Shown here piece by piece: positions 16,814 to 24,020 of a stretch of 35,612 nucleotides of DNA. The stretch's first letter is position 1. Every line of letters begins with the position of its first letter. The translations under genes and the position numbers were made by a program. The notes under the pieces were generated by a model. That model searched no databases, was not told where the DNA came from, and worked only from the letters and a program-made list of their open reading frames with translations. Origin of the DNA: a virus. Location: IMG/VR virus record IMGVR_UViG_3300025086_000105, positions 1 to 35,612 of that record; one strand, given 5' to 3'.

Positions 16814-17297
16814 ATCCACACTTAGGGCAGGTGTTATTTGTTTCGATATCATCACCGAAACTCGGGAAGTCTCCCGGGTCACCGTCACTAAGGTCATTAA
16901 TTAAATCATCAAGGTCATCCGTATCGAACCCGGTTCCGATTAAGTCTCCATCCTCTATGGCTATTCCTCGGAGGATATCGAGGAGAGCGTGATCATCGTA
17001 ACTAGCTAGGTCTGATGTTTTGTTATCGGCGAGGAGAATCTTCCGGGCTTCCTTATCGTCTACATCTACCCAGAACACTGGCACTTCTTCTATCCCGGCG
17101 GCGATAGCCGCTTGAAGTCTGTGGTTCCCGGCGAGAACCCGAGAGGAGTTCCGTTGAACAACGAGCGTACCGTAGAAGCCATTCTCTTGTATAGAGGTTA
17201 CTATCGCTCCGATATCTCCCTGCCGGGGATTATCCGGATGTATCTCTAACTTCTTCACAGATACATATTCAACCGGCGCTTTACTGCGGCCCACCAT
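16803..17297 (-). CDS. ParB/Srx-fold protein with C-terminal Cys motif
   Basis: A 164-residue protein. Residues 8-110 follow the ParB N-terminal domain: KKLEIHPDNPRQGDI, IQENGFYGTLVVQR, and the nucleotide-binding-like LAGNHRLQAAIAAG. The C terminus is very acidic and ends TCPKCGYEF, half of a zinc ribbon. ParB-fold proteins in phages include CTPases, nucleases and kinases, so biochemistry cannot be assigned. It is the first gene of the operon leading to terS and has a good AAAAAGGAGA site. Confidence 0.85.
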   Translation of the reverse strand: MVGRSKAPVEYVSVKKLEIHPDNPRQGDIGAIVTSIQENGFYGTLVVQRNSSRVLAGNHRLQAAIAAGIEEVPVFWVDVDDKEARKILLADNKTSDLASYDDHALLDILRGIAIEDGDLIGTGFDTDDLDDLINDLSDGDPGDFPSFGDDIETNNTCPKCGYEF

Positions 17298-17314
17298 ATT
17301 CTCTCCTTTTTCAT

Positions 17315-17343
17315 AGGTTAATCAGGAGCGGAAGAAATATCAA
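17315..17343 (-). promoter_or_regulatory. minus-strand promoter for the modification/packaging operon
   Basis: TTGATA (17343-17338), 17 bases, TAACCT (17320-17315) on the minus strand, about 20 bases before the ParB-like ATG. The spacer contains TTCTTCCGCTCC, also found in the endolysin promoter at 30971-30943. It is divergent from the cassette promoter at 17361. Confidence 0.6.
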
Positions 17344-17360
17344 TTATTTCCTGTTTAATG

Positions 17361-17395
17361 TGGTAATACCCGGGTATTCACGTTAATATGAATAC
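17361..17395 (+). promoter_or_regulatory. cassette promoter with palindromic spacer
   Basis: TGGTAA (17361-17366), 17 bases, TAATAT (17384-17389), six bases, ATG at 17396. The spacer region carries the perfect 14-bp palindrome AATACCCGGGTATT (17365-17378), a likely operator that also contains two overlapping CCSGG sites. Confidence 0.75.
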
Positions 17396-17431
17396 ATGGA
17401 AGCAACGAACAACCAAAGGAGAAATTCCATG
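17395..17431 (+). promoter_or_regulatory. leader hairpin with RBS in the loop
   Basis: CATGGAA (17395-17401) pairs perfectly with TTCCATG (17425-17431). The loop of 23 bases holds AAAGGAGA and the stem closes over the second ATG (17429). Equivalent structures occur at 25207, 31034 and, with changed bases, at 24021. Confidence 0.6.
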
Positions 17432-17698
17432 AAAGCAATTAATGTAAAGCAAAACATAGTGGCAGTAAAGAACCTCTGCCCAGAGTTCAACGAAAATGAT
17501 CTTAAGTATCTAACCGTTAAACAAGAGCAAGTTAATAGAAAGAATGAAATCCGAGAGCTACAAGCACAAATTGACATAATACGTGAAACAGCCAGACTAG
17601 CATCAAGGCTGATGGAGTACTACCGAGGAGAAGTTGATAGCATCCGAGATCTCGAAGAAGTCCTAACAGAACTTAATGGCGAAGGGTGGAGCGAGTAA
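17396..17698 (+). CDS. coiled-coil protein, cassette gene
   Basis: 100 residues from the leaderless ATG (MEATNNQRRNSM), or 89 from the ATG at 17429, which has its own Shine-Dalgarno sequence. Both are in frame. Residues about 40-95 are rich in Glu, Gln, Arg and Leu (VKQEQVNRKNEIRELQAQID) and predict a coiled coil. Function unknown. It sits alone between the ParB-like operon (divergent) and the RusA operon (convergent). It has no CCSGG sites, unlike the neighbours. Confidence 0.75.
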   Translation: MEATNNQRRNSMKAINVKQNIVAVKNLCPEFNENDLKYLTVKQEQVNRKNEIRELQAQIDIIRETARLASRLMEYYRGEVDSIRDLEEVLTELNGEGWSE

Positions 17699-17746
17699 GA
17701 TGGACACCGTAAACGTGGAATGACGCACTTTAATTAACCTTAGAAG

Positions 17747-17780
17747 AAGCTCTTCACTTCCGTGAGGGGCTTCTTTTAGT
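17747..17780. terminator. bidirectional terminator
   Basis: AAGCTCTTCAC (17747-17757), a TTCC loop and GTGAGGGGCTT (17762-17772), followed by CTTTTAG, form a stem with some G-T pairs. It is shared by the cassette gene and the RusA-like gene that ends at 17776. Confidence 0.75.
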
Positions 17781-18180
17781 TTTCGGAGCCCATATCGGTA
17801 ATCACTAACCGCAAACCGTTATGTTTAGAATCTACTGGGGCATAGAAAGATATCTGCGTTAAATGCTTACTATTATCGTCAGGGATAACTCCTGCGTCCA
17901 CGAGTCCATCTATTCCGGCTTTAACCGCAGGATAGCAGGCTCCTATGTCCGCTATTGGTTTGCTCCGGTCGTTAATTAAAGGAACCGCATCCACCTTTAT
18001 CCGGTCGAGTTTCGGTATGTTCTCCATCTTCGCTAACCAGAAGAAGCGCTCCCGAGTCTCTTTCGTTACCTTCGCTCTCTGCGACCAATGCCAAGTCCTC
18101 TCCTTGTTCATCGTCCAAGGTCGTTCGTGATCTTCTAAGTACCAGCGAGCTGGAACTTTGTAGGGTTTAGGATTTACCAT
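17776..18180 (-). CDS. RusA-like Holliday junction resolvase
   Basis: A 134-residue protein. The motif DIGACYPAVKAGIDGLVDAG (about residues 83-102) followed by VIPDD is the RusA signature with its conserved acidic residues. RusA-like enzymes cleave branched DNA, here probably before packaging or during recombination with the annealing-like protein at 21932. The ATG overlaps the stop of the HNH gene. The N-terminal 20 residues are longer than usual. Confidence 0.85.
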   Translation of the reverse strand: MVNPKPYKVPARWYLEDHERPWTMNKERTWHWSQRAKVTKETRERFFWLAKMENIPKLDRIKVDAVPLINDRSKPIADIGACYPAVKAGIDGLVDAGVIPDDNSKHLTQISFYAPVDSKHNGLRLVITDMGSEN

Positions 18181-18515
18181 TAGCTCCTCCCGGGCGGTGC
18201 GGATTTAATTAAGCCCAGCTTCTTCGCTTCGCCAACGTTATCATGTACCCAACGATGACACATACGACAGATAGCAACGGAGTTCTCGACATCTAAGATA
18301 GAACCACCGAGGGAGCGGAGGATAGGCTCGTGTAACTCTGTCGAGTATCTCGTACAAACTTCCGGAATCCTAGCTTCGCAGAATTGTCTCTTATCGAGTT
18401 CTTCCTTAACGAAAGCCCGGCGCTTTGTATTCGTTTTGGCTCGCTTCTTGCTAACCGGGTTGAGGGAACCGCTCCGCCGCAGAGGTGTTTTCCGTTTGAG
18501 CGGAGTTCTTTTCAT
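18180..18515 (-). CDS. HNH endonuclease
   Basis: A 111-residue protein. The basic N terminus (MKRTPLKRKTPLRRSG) is followed by CEAR..EVCTR, ELHEPILRSLGG and ICRMCHRWVHDN, an HNH fold with a four-Cys zinc site. The ATG at 18515 forms ATGA with the previous stop and is preferred over 18524. HNH proteins in phages often take part in packaging or recombination; this one is in a recombination operon, far from terS. Confidence 0.85.
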   Translation of the reverse strand: MKRTPLKRKTPLRRSGSLNPVSKKRAKTNTKRRAFVKEELDKRQFCEARIPEVCTRYSTELHEPILRSLGGSILDVENSVAICRMCHRWVHDNVGEAKKLGLIKSAPPGRS

Positions 18516-19345
18516 ATCCCGCACATACCTTCACATTCTTGGTCGAACAAGGAGTATTGTCCTAAATCTTCTTCATTGCGGAAATCTATTTGGTCTAAAG
18601 GTATGCAAGCCCTATGCAAATACGGAGTTCCATTAATCGTTGCTAATTGCGTCCCGGGGAGTGGATTTTGCATACGCTTTTCAAACTCTACTGCGTCATT
18701 AAATGCTTCGATATCTTCATGTTTCATTCGCCGCCATTCTTTATCGCTGTGATAGGGGCAACCGATACAAGCACTTCTTGGTGGTGGCGGATATCCGTGA
18801 TTTTTAATCCACACCAAACAATCGTGTCGTGTCATCCGCAGATCAATAAGTGGATATTCGTTTGTAATAAATTTAAGTTGATTGTCTTTCATTCTTTGTA
18901 TTTCGTCAAGCGATATGCCCATTACGTTAGTTATTTCACCATTTTCAGGTTTCCATTTCTCTCCGGGAGCTAGTCCAATAATTTCTCTTTCTTTCTTCTG
19001 GACTGGAATTACCTTGTATTCAGTTGTGCATTGTCTCCGGAGTGTCCCGGTTGTTCCATCCTCTCCTTTAGTAAAGACTGGAATTGAAGCGTGTCTTTTC
19101 CCAAGTAAAATATCTTGTTTGATATTTCCATAATTCTTGTCGCTTTTTACCTTATGAAATTTGATACCTGCCGCTCGAAGTTTCGGAATTAACCACTCTA
19201 AATGCTTGTAAACATCGGGTGGCTCCCAACCAGTATCAGCAAATATTGCATGTTCTATTGGGGCGATTTCTTTATGAATTGCAAGCAACGCAACAGTAGT
19301 AGACTGTACGCCAGCTCCTAGAGATAATATACGTGTTGCTTTCAT
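18512..19345 (-). CDS. PAPS reductase-like (PP-loop) protein
   Basis: A 277-residue adenine nucleotide alpha-hydrolase fold protein. ILSLGAGVQSTTVALLA (near residue 6) is the PP-loop and IFADTGWEPPDVYKHL (near 34) is typical of the phage PAPS reductase-like family. SACIGCPYHSDKEW (near 192) and a C-terminal CEGMC provide cysteines for a metal or Fe-S site. Members have been linked to sulfur transfer, such as DndC in DNA phosphorothioation, but the phage family's reaction is unknown. The start overlaps the gene at 19342. Confidence 0.85.
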   Translation of the reverse strand: MKATRILSLGAGVQSTTVALLAIHKEIAPIEHAIFADTGWEPPDVYKHLEWLIPKLRAAGIKFHKVKSDKNYGNIKQDILLGKRHASIPVFTKGEDGTTGTLRRQCTTEYKVIPVQKKEREIIGLAPGEKWKPENGEITNVMGISLDEIQRMKDNQLKFITNEYPLIDLRMTRHDCLVWIKNHGYPPPPRSACIGCPYHSDKEWRRMKHEDIEAFNDAVEFEKRMQNPLPGTQLATINGTPYLHRACIPLDQIDFRNEEDLGQYSLFDQECEGMCGI

Positions 19346-19557
19346 TGCCCTTCAACTCCATAATATGATCTCATGATCGGCCAACAGAAATCTCGGGAAC
19401 CGTATTGCTCAACATATTCCATATAAAGAGGGAAGTCGCCCGGGGCTACCGTGTCGTGATTCTCGCAGTAGACATCGGAACAGTAACCCTTCTCGATTCC
19501 TTCCGCAAGCCACCTATAATAATCTTTCTCAGTTGGTTTCTTTGTTGGTTTTCTCAT
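19342..19557 (-). CDS. small protein of unknown function
   Basis: A 71-residue protein starting MRKPTKKPTEKDYYRWLAEG, with CSDVYCENHD in the centre and a Tyr/Trp-rich C terminus. The C-x4-C-x2-H pattern might bind a metal. It overlaps the cytosine methylase stop by 29 bases and the PAPS reductase-like start by 4. I recall similar small proteins in other phages but no function. Confidence 0.65.
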   Translation of the reverse strand: MRKPTKKPTEKDYYRWLAEGIEKGYCSDVYCENHDTVAPGDFPLYMEYVEQYGSRDFCWPIMRSYYGVEGQ

Positions 19558-20797
19558 TGCTAGTTACCCTCTCCAATAGTATTGCATAAGCACGTTCGGC
19601 TTGCTGTGGGACTACGCCATTCCCTAGTAGTTCAAGCTTCCGGGTATATGACAAATCAACGCCAGTTACCCAGCGCGGCGGAACTCCCATCATCCATTCG
19701 ATAAACTCGGGAGAAACTTTAATTGATCCATTCTCGTGGTGATATGTTAAATCCTCTGGGACTCTCCGGTTCAGAACAGCTTCCCATCGTCCGATTGCTG
19801 GGCCGTATTCTTTGTATTTTCCCAATCTTCCCGAGCTATCTCCCACATTATTACCGCCGGGAGAACTCTCTTTTTCGCTTGTCTCTCGTAATCCACTTCT
19901 GGTGTGTTGTCCTTCGGATCCTTCGCCGTGGGAGTCGGAAGGAGCTTCGTGATAGATCCGTATTCCTGTATGTGGCGCTGGAGATCCTCGACCGATAGTT
20001 TGCTCCCATCGTCTAATTGCTGGTTGATATCGTTCAAAAGACGATCCAGAAAGACTAAATCGTTCAGGTTCACTCGTAGGAGTCCTGTTGATCCCGGCTT
20101 CCTCCCTGTCCCGGTAGCCATCCCCGATGTCAAACTCCTCCCCTGTCCGGTTGTCGGAGTCGGCAAAAGTTCTAGATGCGCCAAGACTCCCTGCACGTTT
20201 ACTGTCCCCTTCGCTCCACTCGGTCGTTTGCCATCTCCTGTCCTCCCGGAGTAGTCCGGCGATTTCCTTGCGTCCCGGTTCGTCATCGTTGGTAGCAACG
20301 CAAAACCATCGCTCTCGTTTATGTGGGGCTCCGACATCACTCGCTCGAATAACAAGCCACTCCCATCTGATGTAACCGTTTTCGGCCAACGCTTCACAGA
20401 CTCGTCCCATAGCTTCTCCGTTGTTAGCGGTAAGTATGGCTGAGACATTTTCAAGGAGGAGATATCTTGCTCCAGCAAGCCGGGCAACTTTGCAAACATC
20501 CGATATGAGCCATCTTTCATCTTTAATTCCTTTTCTTAAACCGCCTGAACTAACCGGCTGACAAGGAAAGCCTGCGGTGACGATATCGACTTTCTCCGGT
20601 TCAAATAGTTGTTGTGATATTTCTGTCAGATCTCCTAAGTTCGGTATGTTCCCGAATCTTTCCTTAATTACTTTGTCGCTCCCGGGGCAGATGTCAGAGA
20701 ACCAAACCATTTCGGTGTCGAGGATATTTCTTAATCCGAGTTCGATTCCTCCGTAACCGGCGCAAAGCGCTCCTACTGACAAACCCAATGTTGCCAT
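19529..20797 (-). CDS. DNA (cytosine-5) methyltransferase 2
   Basis: A 422-residue enzyme of the type common in actinophages. Motifs: LCAGYGGIELGL (I, near 10), AGFPCQPVSSGG (IV, catalytic Cys near 79), LLENVSAIL (VI), GAPHKRERWF (VIII), then a long variable recognition region with two RWE repeats (YQPAIRRWEQ and YGPAIGRWEA), WMMGVPPRWVTG and LLGNGVVPQQAERAY (IX-X). It appears intact. The variable region is overprinted by a long +1 frame (19771-20520). Its DNA target is unknown. Confidence 0.93.
   Translation of the reverse strand: MATLGLSVGALCAGYGGIELGLRNILDTEMVWFSDICPGSDKVIKERFGNIPNLGDLTEISQQLFEPEKVDIVTAGFPCQPVSSGGLRKGIKDERWLISDVCKVARLAGARYLLLENVSAILTANNGEAMGRVCEALAENGYIRWEWLVIRASDVGAPHKRERWFCVATNDDEPGRKEIAGLLREDRRWQTTEWSEGDSKRAGSLGASRTFADSDNRTGEEFDIGDGYRDREEAGINRTPTSEPERFSLSGSSFERYQPAIRRWEQTIGRGSPAPHTGIRIYHEAPSDSHGEGSEGQHTRSGLRETSEKESSPGGNNVGDSSGRLGKYKEYGPAIGRWEAVLNRRVPEDLTYHHENGSIKVSPEFIEWMMGVPPRWVTGVDLSYTRKLELLGNGVVPQQAERAYAILLERVTSNEKTNKETN
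19771..20520 (-). CDS. overprinted +1 frame inside methyltransferase 2
   Basis: A 249-residue open frame lying entirely inside the methyltransferase gene. It contains three ALLPT- or LLPTPT-type boxes (ALLPTMTNRD, ELLPTPTTGQ, KLLPTPTAKD) followed by LPAVIMWE. In other phage cytosine methylases I recall LLPTPT boxes as part of the methylase itself. Here they are in the other frame. It has no clear ribosome-binding site. It may be a remnant of a frame switch, part of an alternative product, or a constrained shadow frame. Confidence 0.3.
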   Translation of the reverse strand: MKDGSYRMFAKLPGLLEQDISSLKMSQPYLPLTTEKLWDESVKRWPKTVTSDGSGLLFERVMSEPHINESDGFALLPTMTNRDARKSPDYSGRTGDGKRPSGAKGTVNVQGVLAHLELLPTPTTGQGRSLTSGMATGTGRKPGSTGLLRVNLNDLVFLDRLLNDINQQLDDGSKLSVEDLQRHIQEYGSITKLLPTPTAKDPKDNTPEVDYERQAKKRVLPAVIMWEIAREDWENTKNTAQQSDDGKLF

Positions 20798-21396
20798 CCT
20801 CCTGCTCTATGCTCGTAAAGTAGCCAAGCTGACGTATTGATATTTGCTATCGGATCAAACGGAGATGCTCCTTCGTAACCAGCCATCTTCGCTCTCCACG
20901 GCCAATAGTTACTTAAATGTTGCATTAACCCGGAAGCGCCGGAAGATTCATTGAAAGCTGAAGGATCTCCGCCGCTTTCGCATTTCATTACTCGGAGGAA
21001 TTTACTAACGTCTGAAGCTGGTCCTCCATATCTTGCTATCGCTGAAATAACTTCGCTTCGATATCTTTCGACCGCTTCACCATAGTCCCGGTCAGGAACA
21101 ACATACTCGTGTATAGGAACCATGATATTCCGCTCCATCGCTCGTTGTCTATGCGCTCGGTTAGTCTGCGGCCCGTAAATTCCATCTTGCTCTATACCAA
21201 GCCAATATTGTAATAACTCTACAACTTCTGAGTTCTCAAACATTTCGTAACCATAAGCGTATGTCCAATTTTCTACCATACCCCAGTCAACAAAAGGTGG
21301 GTAGTTCTTATGATCAGCATTAACTGGTTGCGTTGTAAATATAATCATAAGTGCGGTTAGCCCGGCGATAAGTAAAGCAGAGAACTTCTTAATCAT
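20773..21396 (-). CDS. secreted lytic transglycosylase-like protein
   Basis: A 207-residue protein with a signal peptide (IKKFSALLIAGLTALMIIF, cleavage probably after VNA near 27). Residues 60-90 (ELLQYWLGIEQDGIYGPQTN) look like a peptidoglycan-binding repeat. The C-terminal part has MKCESGGDPSAFNESSGASG (about 140-159), the SLT-type catalytic Glu motif. Such Rpf/SLT-like enzymes cut glycan strands. It lies in the replication block, not with the endolysin, and overlaps the methylase start by 25 bases. Confidence 0.8.
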   Translation of the reverse strand: MIKKFSALLIAGLTALMIIFTTQPVNADHKNYPPFVDWGMVENWTYAYGYEMFENSEVVELLQYWLGIEQDGIYGPQTNRAHRQRAMERNIMVPIHEYVVPDRDYGEAVERYRSEVISAIARYGGPASDVSKFLRVMKCESGGDPSAFNESSGASGLMQHLSNYWPWRAKMAGYEGASPFDPIANINTSAWLLYEHRAGGWQHWVCQ

Positions 21397-21860
21397 TTAG
21401 TTCCTTCCGTCCATTCCCCAACTTCCTCATCGAATACCCATCCATCCTCCGTAACCTTTTTATTACCCAAATTGTTTTTATTTAATGTGTATTTATTTAA
21501 TGGGGTAACTGTACCATTACCCTCGTGGGGAGTCACTTCGTTCGTGGTAATCATTTGAGTACCCTCCGGAGCGATTAAGTAATATACGGAAGAAGTCTCT
21601 CTTCCCTTGTCAAACCTTCGATCTCTACGAATCAGCCCGGCTTGTTCCAATTCCCTTTTCGCCGCCTTCAAAGTATTCAATGCAGTTCCCGAGGGCATCC
21701 GTTCCAGTATCGCTTTATTAGACGGCCAACACGAATCATCGTCATAGCAGAACGAAGCGAGCGAGATCCACGTTCGGAGAGCGCTCGGTGATATTTTCTG
21801 AGTTAGTATTGAACGAGGAATCACAACATAATCCCTCGCTCTCCAGCGTTGTTTCTTCAT
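21393..21860 (-). CDS. helix-turn-helix (replication initiator-like) protein
   Basis: 155 residues from the ATG at 21860, which has GGAGGACATT upstream; a GTG at 21899 is less likely. Residues 15-95 form a winged helix: RSILTQKISPSALRTWISLA, then WPSNKAILERMPSG and LKAAKRELEQAGLIRRDRR, the HTH_36 plan common in phage replication or partition proteins. The C-terminal part is a variable Asn/Lys-rich region. It may recognise an origin, but no repeated site was found nearby. Confidence 0.7.
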   Translation of the reverse strand: MKKQRWRARDYVVIPRSILTQKISPSALRTWISLASFCYDDDSCWPSNKAILERMPSGTALNTLKAAKRELEQAGLIRRDRRFDKGRETSSVYYLIAPEGTQMITTNEVTPHEGNGTVTPLNKYTLNKNNLGNKKVTEDGWVFDEEVGEWTEGTK

Positions 21861-21931
21861 AATGTCCTCCAAGCAAGCCGGGTGAGGAGGTACTAACACC
21901 TATGGACTAAATGCCCCACCCGGCTTACGAA

Positions 21932-22615
21932 TTAAAAAGCTTCTTGAGTTTCGTCAGAGTCTATTACGGTATCTGCAGATTTCGCTATAGCTTCATCAAT
22001 AAGGTTGTACACGTGTTCAAGCTGGTCAGAGTTAAGTTGCTCTCTCCGGGGCAAGCGTTGTTCTTTCCAGAGATGTCGAAGGTCAATCTTCTCCTCATGA
22101 AGGAGCGAGTCTATTCGTTCAACGAGTTTCGCTTGTTCGTCAACTGATATGTACATCGCATTTCTATCAACTTCCTCCGCCGACACTTCGCCCATTCCGA
22201 ATAGATCCGCCGCGGCCCGGTTCTTTGCTCTTGTTTCTGCCGTTGCCGGGATATCATGGTTTGCTTTCCTCCCGGCGTTACGTTCAGCGACACTACAAGC
22301 TCCCCATCCGTCAGCAAATCTTCCGTTTGGAGCGGTAGCTCTAACAATAAACTCTGCTGATTTAAGGTTTCCGTCATCGTCCCAGAACAAGGATCTGTCC
22401 TTGATCTCGAAGGAAACTCCGTAAGCTACAGCGAGCTTCCTCCACGCTGAACGTTTAGGGAATCGCTTTCCCTGTATCGTCTGCCAGTCGTTATCATCTA
22501 GGAGCTTTACGCATAGCTCCTGATATTCTGCCATTGATTCAACAATATCTCCTGCGGATCCTTGCGGTCTAACGAGCGCTAGATTCTGCGGAGACACTTC
22601 TATTTCCTCTCCCAT
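21932..22615 (-). CDS. putative single-strand DNA annealing protein
   Basis: A 227-residue protein. The core (RSAWRKLAVAYGVSFEIKDR, GRFADGWGACSVAER and HDIPATAETRAKNRAAADLF) follows a pattern I know from phage and archaeal-virus proteins annotated as recombination or annealing proteins (Rad52-like or Erf-like). The link to strand annealing is an inference from this pattern and from the RusA and HNH genes in the same operon. The C-terminal 60 residues are mainly acidic helices. It overlaps the preceding small gene by 16 bases. Confidence 0.55.
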   Translation of the reverse strand: MGEEIEVSPQNLALVRPQGSAGDIVESMAEYQELCVKLLDDNDWQTIQGKRFPKRSAWRKLAVAYGVSFEIKDRSLFWDDDGNLKSAEFIVRATAPNGRFADGWGACSVAERNAGRKANHDIPATAETRAKNRAAADLFGMGEVSAEEVDRNAMYISVDEQAKLVERIDSLLHEEKIDLRHLWKEQRLPRREQLNSDQLEHVYNLIDEAIAKSADTVIDSDETQEAF

Positions 22616-22785
22616 TTCCTCTCCTTTGCTTTCTTTAATTCTAGTTCAGCCTTGATCGCTCTAATTCGAGCAAGCGCTTCCTGCTTCTCCGTTTCAACAT
22701 CGGCCCATTGTTTGTAAAGTTCTTTCTTGCTCCCGGGTCCGAAGGGATTATATTCATTGCGCATTCTTGGATCCTTCTCGCTCAT
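22600..22785 (-). CDS. small coiled-coil protein
   Basis: A 61-residue protein. The first 20 residues are Pro/Gly-rich (MSEKDPRMRNEYNPFGPGSK), and residues 25-60 are a Lys/Glu-rich helix. It is coupled by overlap to the genes on both sides (22754-22785 and 22600-22615). It may be a partner of the annealing-like protein. No family is recognised. Confidence 0.6.
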   Translation of the reverse strand: MSEKDPRMRNEYNPFGPGSKKELYKQWADVETEKQEALARIRAIKAELELKKAKERKWERK

Positions 22786-23020
22786 GTAATTCTTCGCAAG
22801 CTTTCTCGAATCCCTCTAGTAACTCATCTAGGATGGTCCGGTCTGAAATACGTACATCTCTTTGCACTATATCTATTTCATTCACATGCGTGTTTGGATA
22901 TTCTCCGGATTCCATCGCTATTGAAATCACTAAGGAAGTCTGATACATCCTTGCTCGTACAGTCAGCTCTCCCTTGCGAGACTCGTTGCTGACAGCATAT
23001 TCTGTCTTATTCCAAATCAT
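22754..23020 (-). CDS. protein of unknown function (88 residues)
   Basis: The N-terminal part has alternating strands (MIWNKTEYAVSNESRKGELT and RARMYQTSLVISIAM), and a C-terminal helix contains ILDELLEGFEKACEELHERE. Strands followed by a long helix could be a small RNA- or DNA-binding or protein-interaction domain. The ATG has GGAGAATA upstream. Confidence 0.65.
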   Translation of the reverse strand: MIWNKTEYAVSNESRKGELTVRARMYQTSLVISIAMESGEYPNTHVNEIDIVQRDVRISDRTILDELLEGFEKACEELHEREGSKNAQ

Positions 23021-23032
23021 TATTCTCTCCTT

Positions 23033-23509
23033 CTATATATCCCGATTCATATCTCGTAGATATTCCGGTAACGGCAATTCATCTTTCATAGCGGCATCCG
23101 AGAACTCGGAAGCGGTGTATTCGATACCCATTCTCTCAAAGTAGATTTCGTAAGTATGCCAACCACGGCTGTTCTTCCCGGGTCTCCAACGAACGTGAAT
23201 CGGCTCGTACATATCTTGGTCATTTCCTCCGTTTACGCCTATCCCGAACCCTTGAGTCCCGGTTAAGAATGTTGGCTTCTCTCCAACTTCCGGCTGAAAC
23301 ACAACGTAATCTTCCGCTGTCATAACGTTAAATAGGATCCTTGTAAAGTACACCGGATCATCTAATCTGTCGTGACCAACTTCGATAGCTGACATAACAA
23401 CCTTATCTAGTTCCTGACCGTGCCAGTGGCTATATAAGTAAAGTGGTTGTGTTTCGTCCTGATCTCCCCAAGTAGGTTGATGGACGATTATGTTATTTCT
23501 CGCTCCCAT
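23033..23509 (-). CDS. protein of unknown function (158 residues)
   Basis: Starts MGARNNIIVHQPTWGDQDET. The middle has PLYLYSHWHGQELDKVVMSA, then DDPVYFTRILFNVM, giving a His/Trp/Tyr-rich alpha-beta protein with no transmembrane segment. I recall similar proteins in actinophages without function. The ATG is preceded by AAAGGAGAAATT. Confidence 0.7.
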   Translation of the reverse strand: MGARNNIIVHQPTWGDQDETQPLYLYSHWHGQELDKVVMSAIEVGHDRLDDPVYFTRILFNVMTAEDYVVFQPEVGEKPTFLTGTQGFGIGVNGGNDQDMYEPIHVRWRPGKNSRGWHTYEIYFERMGIEYTASEFSDAAMKDELPLPEYLRDMNRDI

Positions 23510-23553
23510 AATTTCTCCTTTGTTTAAGCGATTCTAATATGTCGGTAGGACAA

Positions 23554-23934
23554 TTAAACGATCTGTCCCTGCTCGAAGGTTTCCTTAATGAACCATTTCG
23601 GGCTAATCCGGTAATACGCTTGCCTGCGTCCATCTTCCGGCTTATCCATTTTCCGGTCGATAGGAATAGCGAACTCCTCGTTGAGCTGACGGACTCGCCG
23701 CGGCCCATCTCCTCCGTTAAGGACGTTACGAAGATCATCACCGGATACCCAATCGTATGGCTCCCGGGAGCGGAGGAACTCGAAGATGCGTGTACAGCTT
23801 CGATTCATCTCCTCGATGTCTTTAATAGCTTCCTTCTCCAAACCGGGATAATTACCCTCCCGAGTTCGCTGTTCATTATCTGTTTCCAAATATGGACGCT
23901 TGCAATGCGGACAACTCTGTCGTGGTGACTTCAT
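23554..23934 (-). CDS. zinc-finger / winged-helix protein
   Basis: A 126-residue protein. CPHCKRPY near residue 8 provides a half zinc site. Residues 50-115 (RIFEFLRSREPYDWVSGDDL, then RRVRQLNEEFAI, ending in RRQAYYRIS) look like a winged helix used by phage early regulators. It is the first gene of the minus-strand early operon and divergent from the helix-turn-helix gene at 24055, so the pair may regulate each other. It has AAAGGAAGGAGAG before the ATG. Confidence 0.65.
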   Translation of the reverse strand: MKSPRQSCPHCKRPYLETDNEQRTREGNYPGLEKEAIKDIEEMNRSCTRIFEFLRSREPYDWVSGDDLRNVLNGGDGPRRVRQLNEEFAIPIDRKMDKPEDGRRQAYYRISPKWFIKETFEQGQIV

Positions 23935-23970
23935 TATCTCTCCTTCCTTTAGTAGTAGCTTCCAATAATT

Positions 23971-23999
23971 AATTTATCAGATACCTGCGCAATTTGTCA
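23971..23999 (-). promoter_or_regulatory. minus-strand early promoter
   Basis: TGACAA (23999-23994), 17 bases, TAAATT (23976-23971) on the minus strand, followed shortly by TTGGAAGC as in the cassette leaders. It overlaps the divergent promoter at 23986-24014, so one bound protein could affect both. Confidence 0.5.
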
Positions 24000-24014
24000 C
24001 ACCCTTCGTATATT
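23986..24014 (+). promoter_or_regulatory. cassette-type promoter for the 24055 operon
   Basis: TGCGCA (23986-23991), 17 bases, TATATT (24009-24014), six bases, then ATAGGAAGC at 24021. The -35 hexamer is a weak match to TGGTAA but the spacing is identical to the family. The conserved ATG is ATA here, so the first translated start is the ATG at 24055. Confidence 0.55.
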
Positions 24015-24020
24015 ATGACG

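Noticed and set aside
16814-16897. Longer start for the PP-loop gene
   Set aside because: It would overlap the ParB-like gene by 95 bases; the ATG at 16813 gives the short coupling overlap seen throughout the operon.
22111-22377. 88-codon minus-strand frame within the annealing-like gene
   Set aside because: It is an out-of-frame shadow of a gene with consistent motifs, with Gln/Leu/Arg-biased composition and no start signal.
23493-23741. 82-codon minus-strand frame overlapping the 23554 gene
   Set aside because: It lies in another frame of the zinc/winged-helix gene, which has the better ribosome-binding site and recognisable motifs.
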